From: a virus
IMG/VR virus record: IMGVR_UViG_3300007775_000157
Span: 1-64,000 of that record
Length of the DNA: 64,000 nucleotides
Strand: one strand, 5' to 3'
Part shown: positions 1 through 8,292 of the stretch, one piece after another
Layout of the letters: each line of letters begins with the position of its first letter
How positions within the stretch are numbered: position 1 is the stretch's first letter
Translations under genes and position numbers: made by a program
The notes under the pieces: generated by a model
Database searches by the model: none
Told to the model about the DNA's origin: nothing
Seen by the model: the letters and a program-made list of their open reading frames with translations, nothing else

Positions 1-1
1 T

Positions 2-643
2 ATGACTATTTTATACGACGTTGGTGTTGTCGCAAACATTGCTCATAGACATGAAAGATTCAAAAAATTTCTTCAACCATTACTAGAAAGATTAAAGATG
101 TTGGGTCATACATACCAGGCGTTTGGAGATACATTCTGGCAACATACTGGTTTGGATTATAGTGGACCTTTGGTCGGAGATATAAAAAAGATTGCAGACG
201 TGTATTCGTCATCATTAGTTTGTCCAAATATTCATACCGAATCGCAGATATTCCACGAAGCTTTTTTGAACGAAAGATCATTTATGATATCTTTATGCGG
301 TGGCCTACAGGTATCAGACAATATATTGGCCAAAAAATATTTACACAACTCCTGTTTTGTATATCCGAATAATACAGATTTTATTAATGGTGTAATAGAT
401 CAGATTAATAACCCAACTCTACGTGAGAAAAATACAGTAGATAGTGTTTCACATATTGCTGAAAACCACACCTATTTCAATAGATTGTCTTTGATTTTTG
501 ATGTATTAACTATGCGTGATAGCAAGTTAGTATCAGACAAAGAAGGAAAGAGACTGTCACAAAAACATTGCTGGGAAATAGAAACAATGTTAATGGCAGC
601 GGAAAGGGGTATTTCGTATGGCGAAAACATCATCCAAACTTAG
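2..643 (+). CDS. Glycosyltransferase, C-terminal part (5' end outside window)
   Basis: The reading frame is open to the left edge, so the ATG at 2 is probably internal and the N-terminal half is missing. The 213 visible residues look like the second Rossmann domain of a GT-B glycosyltransferase of the CgeB or Glyco_trans_1_2 type: an early glycine/valine-rich strand, then VCPNIHTE near residue 75, then FLNERSFMISLCGGLQVSD near residue 90, the usual 'NERTFE..ACG' donor-binding stretch. It would transfer a sugar to an unknown acceptor. The next gene starts inside its last 26 bases, and gmd follows, so a glycan role fits. Family call is fairly sure; substrate unknown. Confidence 0.7.
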   Translation: MTILYDVGVVANIAHRHERFKKFLQPLLERLKMLGHTYQAFGDTFWQHTGLDYSGPLVGDIKKIADVYSSSLVCPNIHTESQIFHEAFLNERSFMISLCGGLQVSDNILAKKYLHNSCFVYPNNTDFINGVIDQINNPTLREKNTVDSVSHIAENHTYFNRLSLIFDVLTMRDSKLVSDKEGKRLSQKHCWEIETMLMAAERGISYGENIIQT

Positions 644-923
644 AAGTTTTAACAAAAGACTCATCGGTATTACGATGCCTATCAACAGAAAACGAGCGAA
701 ATGGGGCAGAAATTGGTTATGTATTTGTGGTAGTAAGCTTAAATACAAAAATTGTTGTCTTCCAGAAATTGATTCTCTTAAACAGGTTGACAACAACGCA
801 AGAGTTACGCAAGTGCCCTCAGATATTCAAACAATGATAGAGCAATATAAAAAAGCACAAGAAGAAAAGGAAAAAATGGCAAAAGCTAAGAGTAAAGCCG
901 ATGGAGAACAATCTAATGGGTAA
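618..923 (+). CDS. Small SEC-C motif zinc-binding protein
   Basis: A 101-residue protein with a classic SEC-C motif, GRNWLCICGSKLKYKNCC, at residues 30-47 (Cys35, Cys37, Cys46, Cys47). This motif binds zinc in the SecA tail and in many small bacterial and phage proteins. A basic N-terminus precedes it, and a highly charged Lys/Glu helix, possibly coiled coil, follows (residues 70-95). The ATG at 618 has GGAAAGGGG upstream and overlaps the end of the glycosyltransferase gene in another frame; gmd starts before its stop. Its role is unknown: the motif suggests a protein or nucleic acid adaptor, not an enzyme. Confidence 0.75.
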   Translation: MAKTSSKLRSFNKRLIGITMPINRKRAKWGRNWLCICGSKLKYKNCCLPEIDSLKQVDNNARVTQVPSDIQTMIEQYKKAQEEKEKMAKAKSKADGEQSNG

Positions 924-1968
924 AAAGGCATTTATAACCGGAACCACGGGGCAAGATGGAAGCTATTTATCTGAATTTTTGCTAGATAAAGGATATACTG
1001 TTTACGGTCTTGTTCGTCGATCTTCCACAGGCAGCACTCAAAGAATAGCTCATATTGTCGATCATCCTGAGTTCAATCTGGTAGATGGAGATGTAACAGA
1101 TGCTTCCTGTATGTCTAAGTTGATTTCAGGCATTAAGCCAGACGAAGTATATAATCTAGCGGCAATGAGTCATGTTGGAGATTCTTTCAATCAACCAATG
1201 ACTACCTGTCATATAGACGCAGTAGGGCCTTTAAATATTCTGGAAGCCATCAGACAGAATTCTCCAAGTACAAGGTTCTATCAAGCCAGTACGTCGGAAT
1301 TATTCGGAAATACACCGATGGCACCGCAAGGGGAAGACACCCCATTCTCTCCAGATTCTCCGTATGCGGTAGCTAAATTATACGCTCACCACATGGTAGG
1401 CCTTTATCGTCGTGCTTACGATATTTTCGCTTGTGCTGGCATTTTATTTAATCATGAATCACCTAGACGTGGGGAAGATTTTGTTACCCGTAAGATCACT
1501 AAATATGTAGCGTCTTTGGCGTATTGTATGGATCGTAATTATTCTGGATTTATACCTAAGATCAATATTGATACTCCACCTTTGTATCTGGGAAATTTAA
1601 GTGCCAAAAGAGATTGGTCTCATGCTAAGGATATGGTTCGTGGTATGTGGCTTATGATGCAGCAAGATGAGCCAATGGATTTTGTTCTTGGTTCGGGACA
1701 GACACGAAGTATTAAAGATTTTCTTGAAGTGGCTTTTGGTTGTATTGGTCTAGACTATAACGAATATGTTTTGATTGATCAAAAGTTCTATAGACCAGTG
1801 GATGTTAATTTGTTACAAGCAGATTTCTCTAACGCCAAAAAGATATTGCAATGGTCTCCAGAAATTAGCTTTGAAGAGATGGTAAGACAAATGATTACAA
1901 GTGATTATGATCTATGTGATAGAGAATTTAATTTTAAGAACAAGGGAGCGGTAAAGTGCCGAGATTAG
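916..1968 (+). CDS. gmd: GDP-mannose 4,6-dehydratase
   Basis: Converts GDP-D-mannose to GDP-4-keto-6-deoxymannose with NADP, the first step to GDP-fucose, GDP-rhamnose and related sugars. This is an extended short-chain dehydrogenase of normal length (350 residues from this start): GTTGQDG dinucleotide loop near residue 9, NLAAMSHVGDSF near 80, STSELFG with the catalytic Ser/Thr near 125, catalytic YAVAK at about 150-154, and FNHESPRRGEDFVTRK, diagnostic for this enzyme. I prefer ATG 916, eight bases after GGAGA, over ATG 901, which has no ribosome site; it overlaps the previous stop. No later enzyme of the pathway lies next to it, so host enzymes or genes outside the window may use the product. 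Confidence 0.93.
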   Translation: MGKKAFITGTTGQDGSYLSEFLLDKGYTVYGLVRRSSTGSTQRIAHIVDHPEFNLVDGDVTDASCMSKLISGIKPDEVYNLAAMSHVGDSFNQPMTTCHIDAVGPLNILEAIRQNSPSTRFYQASTSELFGNTPMAPQGEDTPFSPDSPYAVAKLYAHHMVGLYRRAYDIFACAGILFNHESPRRGEDFVTRKITKYVASLAYCMDRNYSGFIPKINIDTPPLYLGNLSAKRDWSHAKDMVRGMWLMMQQDEPMDFVLGSGQTRSIKDFLEVAFGCIGLDYNEYVLIDQKFYRPVDVNLLQADFSNAKKILQWSPEISFEEMVRQMITSDYDLCDREFNFKNKGAVKCRD

Positions 1969-2465
1969 TTTTACCAACTTATACCGTAATCAGAGATACC
2001 AGGGAACACGAAGGGCATGGATGGACATTCACCAAGCATCATCCAGATAGGAGGCCTCCCAACTGCAATGGAACGATAATAGATAAGTTAGACACAGGAG
2101 ATTATAGTCTCGTTGGATACCAAGACATATTGGCCATTGAGAGAAAAATGGGATTCTCAGAAATATGGGCTAATTATAGTTCTGCCAAAAGACAGGCTTT
2201 CGAGCGTGAGATGGATAGGATGTCAAAAATCAAACACAAATATATCATCATTGAATCTTCTTTTAATTCCGATGTTTTTGAACTATCACCTCCACAGTTT
2301 TCAAAGGGTGTTCCTGGAAAAGCGATGGTTAGATGGCTTATGTTTCTCTCTGCAAAATATGGCGTCAATATTATTCCGGCTGGTGACTGCGGACAGAGAG
2401 TAGCACAAATGATAATAGAAGAAGTAGTAAGGACAGAAAAGGATAGATGGGTAGAAAAATCTTAA
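1956..2465 (+). CDS. ERCC4-type nuclease
   Basis: A 169-residue single-domain protein with the XPF/Mus81-type (ERCC4) nuclease signature: DTREHEG near residue 14, LDTGDYSL near 46, and AIERK near 61. The usual ERK-x-x-x-D is followed here by MGFSEIW, so the last acidic residue is displaced or replaced. There is no helix-hairpin-helix domain, so it is the bare catalytic core. In this family the enzyme cuts branched or flapped DNA. It starts at GTG 1956 inside the end of gmd, after a GGGAG site, and lies just before the terminase, so trimming of branched replication products before packaging is plausible. That role is inference. Confidence 0.78.
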   Translation: MPRLVLPTYTVIRDTREHEGHGWTFTKHHPDRRPPNCNGTIIDKLDTGDYSLVGYQDILAIERKMGFSEIWANYSSAKRQAFEREMDRMSKIKHKYIIIESSFNSDVFELSPPQFSKGVPGKAMVRWLMFLSAKYGVNIIPAGDCGQRVAQMIIEEVVRTEKDRWVEKS

Positions 2466-2485
2466 TTTTTATTGGAGATATTTAA

Positions 2486-4588
2486 TTGGTTGAAAATAAT
2501 ACAAGTCTACAAGAGCTTCTTTATGGAGACCAAGGTCTATATGGACATCTGTTCCCTTTCAGGGATAGAGTGCCAAAAATAGAGGATCATATCTTCACGA
2601 ATCTTACTCAGTCAGACCAAAAGATAGATGAACTTGTCATTGATCGTATGTTGGACATCGATTATATAGGATGGACAACCAAAGAGATTTTAAACATAGA
2701 CCTTTTCCCATTGCAAATAGCTATGTTGCAGATGATATGGAATACTCCTTTTCCGATGTTGGTTGCATGTCGTGGTGGTGGTAAATCTTATATACTCGCG
2801 GTATATGCTGTACTGAGAGCGCTTTTAGACCCAGGAACAAAAATCGTCATAGTCGGAGCCGGTTTAAGACAAGCCAAACTTGTTTTCAATTATATAGATA
2901 CTATTTGGAATAATGCTCCTGTGCTTAGAAATATTGTCGGTGGTGGGAAGAAAGCAGGACCGAGACAGAATGTAGATTTGTGCTATTTCAAGGTTGGAAA
3001 TAGTATAATATACGCACTGCCGATGGGAGATGGCACGAAGATTAGAGGTTTCCGTGCGAACGTAGTTATTGCTGACGAGTTCGCTAGTATCCCAGAAGAT
3101 GTTTTTGACATAGTCGTTCGTGGTTTTGCTGCAACAGCCAAAACCCCAATGGAAGAAGCAAAAAAAATAGCTTTTGATAAGTATCTGTCTAAATTAGACA
3201 TTCCCAATGACGTTAAAAAAGAACTGACTAAAGATGATAAGAAGATGCATGGAAACCAGATAGTTTATTCTGGTACTGCATATTATGCCTTTAATCATTT
3301 CTCCAAAAAATACCAGATGTGGTTAGATATCATAAAAAGCAAGGGTAGACCAGATAAGGTTGCACAAATATTTGGTGGGGAAAATTTAATCCCCGAAGGA
3401 TTCAATTACAAAGATTATTGTATAATAAGAATACCTCATACGCATTTGCCAGATGGATTACTAGACCAAAGACAGTTATCTCATGCGAAGGCTACTCTGC
3501 CAAGAAACATATATTTAATGGAATACGGAGCGGTGTTCGTTAAGGATTCGGATGGTTTTTATCCAAGAAGTCTAATAGAGGGGTGTACTGTTGGTCCCGG
3601 AAAGCCAATCTACACACCAGATGGCGAAGTTACGTTTTCTCCTGCCATGAAAGGGTCTAATGGTCCTAAGTATGTAATTGGTGTAGACCCAGCAGCCGAA
3701 AGAGATAATTTAGCAGTAATTGTGATAGAGGTTTGGCCAAACCATTATAGAATTGTTTATTGTTGGGCTGTCAACAAGAAAGAATTTATTAAAAGAAAAA
3801 AGGCTGGCTTGATTATTCAGGACGATTATTATGAGTATTGCTGTGCTAGACTCAGGGAAATCACCAGATTATTTAATCCCATTCGCATAGAGATGGATAG
3901 TCAAGGTGGTGGTTATGCTGTTTCTGAAATGCTAAGAAACAAGAAACTACTAAAACAAGATGAAGGAGATTTTCCTATCTATGAAATTATCGAGTTTGAT
4001 AATCCAAAAGCGACAGACGGAGAAACAGACGGTAGACATATACTTCATTTGGTTCAACAAAGCACTGAATACAACCAAAATGCAAATATTGCACTCCATA
4101 AAAGCCTTGAGACTCGCTCTTTATTGTTCCCTGCATTTGATAGCGTTAAAATGTATTCTGCACTTGAACTAGAGAAATCTTTAGGAATTCAGTGTGACAC
4201 ATACGAAGAGAATGTGTTCAATATAGAAGAACTCAAAAATGAACTTTGTACCATTCAGATGAGCGAGACATCGACAGGGAAGGAAAGATTTGACACGCCA
4301 CAAGTTGTCAGCCCTGGGGCTGTAGAAGGAAGAAAAAAGAAGGGCAGGCTTCGCAAAGATAGATATACCTCACTTTTGCTAGCACATAAGTTTGTTTATG
4401 ACTCAGACATAGCTCCTACAAATGATATAGATTATGACAATGTTGCTGGGAACATAGAGAAAAGATCAAAACCAGGAAAGGACGAACCGATGTATCGTGG
4501 TCCTGGTATCGGCAGGATGAGGAATGCCGGTTCGATAAAAACTGGGGGTAATTTTGGCGCTGTCAAAAAGGGTCAGAGGATCAGATAA
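2486..4588 (+). CDS. terL: Terminase large subunit
   Basis: The ATP-driven packaging motor and headful or site-specific nuclease. In 700 residues: Walker A CRGGGKS at 95-101, Walker B VVIADE at 193-198 with the catalytic Glu, a coupling-type Ser/Thr stretch (YSGTAYYAFN) near 261, then an RNase H-like nuclease domain with VIGVDPAAERDN (Asp401) and IEMDSQGGG (Asp471). The C-terminal tail is basic and Gly-rich. Start is TTG 2486 after GGAG at 2473; no better ATG lies near. It is followed by the portal gene, as in most tailed phages. No small terminase subunit was recognised in the window. Confidence 0.95.
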   Translation: MVENNTSLQELLYGDQGLYGHLFPFRDRVPKIEDHIFTNLTQSDQKIDELVIDRMLDIDYIGWTTKEILNIDLFPLQIAMLQMIWNTPFPMLVACRGGGKSYILAVYAVLRALLDPGTKIVIVGAGLRQAKLVFNYIDTIWNNAPVLRNIVGGGKKAGPRQNVDLCYFKVGNSIIYALPMGDGTKIRGFRANVVIADEFASIPEDVFDIVVRGFAATAKTPMEEAKKIAFDKYLSKLDIPNDVKKELTKDDKKMHGNQIVYSGTAYYAFNHFSKKYQMWLDIIKSKGRPDKVAQIFGGENLIPEGFNYKDYCIIRIPHTHLPDGLLDQRQLSHAKATLPRNIYLMEYGAVFVKDSDGFYPRSLIEGCTVGPGKPIYTPDGEVTFSPAMKGSNGPKYVIGVDPAAERDNLAVIVIEVWPNHYRIVYCWAVNKKEFIKRKKAGLIIQDDYYEYCCARLREITRLFNPIRIEMDSQGGGYAVSEMLRNKKLLKQDEGDFPIYEIIEFDNPKATDGETDGRHILHLVQQSTEYNQNANIALHKSLETRSLLFPAFDSVKMYSALELEKSLGIQCDTYEENVFNIEELKNELCTIQMSETSTGKERFDTPQVVSPGAVEGRKKKGRLRKDRYTSLLLAHKFVYDSDIAPTNDIDYDNVAGNIEKRSKPGKDEPMYRGPGIGRMRNAGSIKTGGNFGAVKKGQRIR

Positions 4589-4590
4589 GT

Positions 4591-4600
4591 GGTGTATAAT
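4591..4600 (+). promoter_or_regulatory. Extended -10 promoter (GGTGTATAAT)
   Basis: Reads GGTGTATAAT just after the terminase stop and about 48 bases before the portal start. It matches the element seen before at least nine other plus-strand genes. No convincing -35 is visible. Confidence 0.6.
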
Positions 4601-4648
4601 TAATTTGATTGCATTTATATTGTAATTTAATTGTATTTGGGGGATCAC

Positions 4649-6778
4649 ATGGCTGAAGGAAATAAGAAAAGCGACACAGTAAAAGATAAACCCACAGAAA
4701 ATCTATACACGACAGGGAAACAAAATATTGCTAAACATCAGCTTTCACCTGTATGTCATACCAATCATGGTCTGTCACACAGAACAGTCGCTGCCGATGT
4801 AAATAGTAGGGCAGGATTTAATAAGTTCGACAAAGACAACAAGAGGCCAGATGATAGAATTCCAACAGATCACGCAGACATAATAGCCGCTTGTCAAGCT
4901 GTTTATAGAAGAGTTGGTATGGTTAGGAATATTATCGATTTAATGACCGACTTTGCTGCCGAAGGTCTGGAATTGCAACACACAGTCAAGACGCAAGAAA
5001 AATTTTATAGAGAATGGGCAAAAAGAGTCAATCTTCAGGGCAGGGCACATGACTTTATGAAACTTTTGATGAGAGATGCTAATGTTATTGTCAGAAGAAA
5101 GAATGCAAAAATTAGCAGACCAGTTTTTAGGGAAATGACAAAAGGTGATGTAAAAATATCTGTAGACCTTGTGGATGAGACTCGTTATAACGAATCTCCA
5201 ACCAAGGTGAAAGTAGATCGTAACAAAATCAAAAAGAATGAGATACCATGGAAATACACCTTTTTATCTCCGACCTTAATAGAGAAAATAGGTGGGGAAG
5301 TTGGTAAGTTTTTCGGAGCAGATGCGCTTGGGATGAGACTGCCGAGAAAATTGGCCACAAGAATAGCTAATCCAAGAACTGATGCCGAAAAAGAATACAT
5401 TTCACAGTTGCCAAAAGAAGTTGTACAAGCGGCCAAAAGTGGGTCAACTTTAATTCGTCTTTCTATGGATAAAATCTATGTAGATTATTATAAGAAAGAC
5501 GACTGGGAAGACTGGGGGACTCCTTTCCTCTATGGAGTACTAGAAGACGTGATGCTGAAAGAAAAAATGCGGCTAGCAGATATGGCCGCATTAGACGGGG
5601 TTATCAATGTTATTCGTTTATGGAAACTTGGCAAGTCAGATCAGCAGATTTTACCTACCTCGGCGGCTGTGGATAAATTGATTGGTATTCTTCAGAACAA
5701 TGTCGGTGGCGGTGTTATGGATTTGGTCTGGGACGATATGATTGACCTTCAAGTAGAATATCCTCCTACAGATAAAATCCTTGGAGAAAAGAAATATATC
5801 GGCGTTAATGCAGATATCGTGAGAGGGCTAGGTATACCAGACTCACTCATCGGCGGTCAAGACCTTGGTACTAGAAATGCTCAGTCTGCCTTCGTACAAC
5901 TCAAGACATTGGTAGAAAGACTTGAATATGTGAGGGGAAGAGCAATCAGGTGGATGGAAGGAGAACTCAAATTGGTCGCCAAGGCAATGGGGTTTAAGAA
6001 AATTCCAGCCATCAATTTTGGTATCATGTCTCTTAGAGACGAGGCGGCAGAAAAGCAACTTATGATACAACTTCTTGATAGAGGCATCATCTCAGCAGAG
6101 AAGGCTTCTGAAACTTTTGGGACGAACTATATGATAGAACTAGAACGACTTAAAAGCGAGCAAGATATCAGAAATGGCAGTCCTGGTCTTTTAGAAAAGG
6201 CTGGACCTTATTATCGTCCAATTTCTGTTATGGAAAAACAATCAGAACTTGCAATAGAACTAGAAAGGGTAAAACAAAATCTCTCCAGTGGCCCAAGTTC
6301 GCAAGACGGCAATGGTGGTGGATCGAATCCTATAGGAGACCAACCAAAGAATGACGGGAACAATCCCTCTGGAAGACCACCTTCGACGAAAGATACAAAT
6401 CCAAGAGACACAAGAACGTCCAAGACCTTGTCTGTCTTGCATGTTGTAGCAGATAATTTTATGTCTAAGATTGACAATTTGTTTGATGTTGCATATTTGA
6501 ATCAAAATAATGCGAAAAACATAAGATCGTTGACAAAAGGCCAGAAAACCGAATTGGAAGGTATTAAGAGAAGCGTGATGTCTACTCTTAGAATTGGTGA
6601 TACAGTAGATATGGATATTATCAAGGACAAGATCGTGAATGACAAAACCTCTGCCAAGAAAATGAACAATATTTTCAATCAACTTTTGGACGATTTTACT
6701 AAGTCGACTAATCAATTACCAACGACGAGAGATAGACGTATTTTGACAAATTTGGCATGGATTTATCTTGTGAGCTAG
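4649..6778 (+). CDS. Portal protein
   Basis: Forms the dodecameric portal at one capsid vertex. Identified from position (terminase-portal-protease-capsid), length (709 residues) and a typical N-terminal core with RVGMVRNIIDLMTDFAAEGL and later FMKLLMRDANVIVRR. The frame extends to a TTG at 4631, but ATG 4649 has GGGGG six bases upstream and is the better start. The C-terminal part (about residues 540-590) is a Gly/Ser/Pro/Asn-rich linker followed by a helical tail, which may be exposed inside the capsid. I see no classical DUF signature I can name, so the call is positional plus compositional. Confidence 0.8.
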   Translation: MAEGNKKSDTVKDKPTENLYTTGKQNIAKHQLSPVCHTNHGLSHRTVAADVNSRAGFNKFDKDNKRPDDRIPTDHADIIAACQAVYRRVGMVRNIIDLMTDFAAEGLELQHTVKTQEKFYREWAKRVNLQGRAHDFMKLLMRDANVIVRRKNAKISRPVFREMTKGDVKISVDLVDETRYNESPTKVKVDRNKIKKNEIPWKYTFLSPTLIEKIGGEVGKFFGADALGMRLPRKLATRIANPRTDAEKEYISQLPKEVVQAAKSGSTLIRLSMDKIYVDYYKKDDWEDWGTPFLYGVLEDVMLKEKMRLADMAALDGVINVIRLWKLGKSDQQILPTSAAVDKLIGILQNNVGGGVMDLVWDDMIDLQVEYPPTDKILGEKKYIGVNADIVRGLGIPDSLIGGQDLGTRNAQSAFVQLKTLVERLEYVRGRAIRWMEGELKLVAKAMGFKKIPAINFGIMSLRDEAAEKQLMIQLLDRGIISAEKASETFGTNYMIELERLKSEQDIRNGSPGLLEKAGPYYRPISVMEKQSELAIELERVKQNLSSGPSSQDGNGGGSNPIGDQPKNDGNNPSGRPPSTKDTNPRDTRTSKTLSVLHVVADNFMSKIDNLFDVAYLNQNNAKNIRSLTKGQKTELEGIKRSVMSTLRIGDTVDMDIIKDKIVNDKTSAKKMNNIFNQLLDDFTKSTNQLPTTRDRRILTNLAWIYLVS

Positions 6779-6788
6779 GTGGTACGTT

Positions 6789-7172
6789 ATGAATTTTGAT
6801 GAATTTTTTCAGGTTTTAGGTTCGTACGGAGACAGAAGTTTCCCAGATGCAGCTTTCATCGTAGAGGTAGGCGCAGAAAAAGACAAGAATGGAAAGACGT
6901 TACAAAAGTATAGACATTTACCACATCACACTAAAAACGCAAAGTCTCCAACAGAAAATTCTAGCGTAGATATACCTCACCTCAGAAATGCGCTTGCTAG
7001 AGTTGGGCAAGTTAGTCCGGTCAAAGAAGGTTCGCAGAAGTTTAGAAAAAGAGCCCTGTCACACTTGCAGGCCCACGCAAGAAAACTCCTAGATACGTAT
7101 AAATCGAAAGCATCTTTGTCTCCAGAAGAGAAGGATTTTATTGTTTTTTACAAATCTTTTGAGGAAAAATAA
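6789..7172 (+). CDS. Small head-module protein of unknown function
   Basis: A 127-residue protein with a basic central stretch YRHLPHHTKNAKSP, then VDIPHLRNALARVG and LSHLQAHARKLL. This 'RHLPHH ... LPHLRNALAR ... HLQAHAR' pattern occurs in phage proteins near or fused to prohead proteases; I believe it matches a domain of the DUF6582 type, but cannot confirm that. It lies between the portal and a methyltransferase, with AGGTGG before ATG 6789. A role in head assembly is likely from context; the biochemical function is unknown. Confidence 0.6.
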   Translation: MNFDEFFQVLGSYGDRSFPDAAFIVEVGAEKDKNGKTLQKYRHLPHHTKNAKSPTENSSVDIPHLRNALARVGQVSPVKEGSQKFRKRALSHLQAHARKLLDTYKSKASLSPEEKDFIVFYKSFEEK

Positions 7173-7811
7173 ATGACACATTTTGATTTTGATCGTTGTG
7201 ACAAATATATGTATTTTGCGTCTAATTTTTTACCAGATAATCCTGTAATAGTAGAGGTTGGTTCTATTCATGGGGCTCATGGTGTTAAGTTGTGGAATAG
7301 ATTTAATGGACGCCTTAAGATGATTGCATATGAGGCTGGTTCTAAGAACTACAACACGCTCGTAGACGGCGTAAAGAAATCGTGCTTACCTATTATTACT
7401 CATAATGCTGCTGTGTCTGGTAAAGATGGTTTTGTAGACTTCTTTGAATTTCAAGAAATTTCCTCTAACAGTATCTTTCCCCGGCATAAGACAGAGGGAA
7501 GAAACTTGGCTGCGATCAATCGTATCAAGTCTGTCAGTCTTAAGACTATTATGGCAGATAATGATTGCGATAAAATAGATTTGCTATTTCTTAACTGCGA
7601 AGGTGCAGAATTAAGTATTCTCTCTGGGGTTTTAGAGGATTCAAATTTAAGAGACAAAATGAATCAACTTTGTGTATCTTTTCACGGGGGTAGAGTATAT
7701 CCACAGCAAGATACATTGGATATGGTAAATAGAATGTCAGAATTTTTTTGGGTTGTTGAAGAAGAAAATGATTGGCCGTGTCATCTTTTCATCAAGAAGA
7801 CACCAAAATAA
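7173..7811 (+). CDS. FkbM-family SAM methyltransferase
   Basis: Transfers methyl from S-adenosylmethionine, usually to sugar hydroxyls. The 212 residues show the SAM site VIVEVGSIHGAHG (about 25-37), acidic strand end IAYEAGSKN, NAAVSGKDG, the FkbM-type SVSLKTIM, and LLFLNCEGAELSIL near 138, corresponding to the usual 'lkiDvEGaE' with Asn in place of Asp. The start overlaps the previous stop region (TAAATG) after a GAGGA site. It is unusual inside a head operon. It may modify a glycan on the capsid, in line with glycosyltransferases elsewhere in the window, but that is inference. Confidence 0.8.
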   Translation: MTHFDFDRCDKYMYFASNFLPDNPVIVEVGSIHGAHGVKLWNRFNGRLKMIAYEAGSKNYNTLVDGVKKSCLPIITHNAAVSGKDGFVDFFEFQEISSNSIFPRHKTEGRNLAAINRIKSVSLKTIMADNDCDKIDLLFLNCEGAELSILSGVLEDSNLRDKMNQLCVSFHGGRVYPQQDTLDMVNRMSEFFWVVEEENDWPCHLFIKKTPK

Positions 7812-7823
7812 CTGGAGGTTTTT

Positions 7824-8150
7824 ATGGCTACTGTAAATGTATCGCTGGACACCAAAACAAGACAGATGGTCCTCGTCGTAGATGGCATGATTGTCCCATT
7901 CAAAAATATGAATATGGGGAAATATGTGAATTACGACGGAGTAGAAGAAGCGTATTTTGAGTATACGACAGAGGTCAAGAATTCAGAAGGTTTCGTAGAA
8001 AACAGAAGATTTTATCTTCCTTCTATCGAGACTGGAGACTCAGTGTCTAATGCGAAGATTGACGAAAGGGGCCTTGCTTCTGCTAGTGTTAGAAATGACA
8101 CAAAAGTTGCTGCTGACATGATTACATTCTTTAAGAATCGTCATAAATAG
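7824..8150 (+). CDS. Hypothetical head-module protein
   Basis: A 108-residue protein of alternating hydrophobic and charged strands (MATVNVSLDTKTRQMVLVVD at the start), ending in a basic helix. No signal peptide, membrane segment or known motif is visible. CTGGAGG precedes ATG 7824. Its place between portal and protease-scaffold suggests a head accessory protein, but no function can be assigned. Confidence 0.6.
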   Translation: MATVNVSLDTKTRQMVLVVDGMIVPFKNMNMGKYVNYDGVEEAYFEYTTEVKNSEGFVENRRFYLPSIETGDSVSNAKIDERGLASASVRNDTKVAADMITFFKNRHK

Positions 8151-8263
8151 ATATATATCCTGTAATATATTTAATTATCTCTCTAACTATATGGGTTAAA
8201 AAATTCATTTACACATGAAAGGTCTTTTATTATGTTGCTTTTCTCGTACTTTAGATTAATCAT

Positions 8264-8273
8264 TGTGTATAAC
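8264..8273 (+). promoter_or_regulatory. Extended -10 promoter (TGTGTATAAC)
   Basis: Lies 20 bases before GTG 8293, so the transcript would start right at the TGGAGGT ribosome site. It would drive the protease-scaffold, decoration and capsid genes up to the terminator at 11338. The 142 bases before 8293 are otherwise AT-rich and hold only a doubtful 24-codon frame from ATG 8232. Confidence 0.55.
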
Positions 8274-8292
8274 AAACTGATGGAGGTATACT

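Noticed and set aside
568-837. Plus-strand frame overlapping the SEC-C gene
   Set aside because: The SEC-C frame has a proper ribosome site and motif; this frame has neither.
6260-6715. 151-codon minus-strand frame inside the portal gene
   Set aside because: No ribosome site, no minus-strand neighbours, and codon pattern mirrors the portal gene. A shadow frame.
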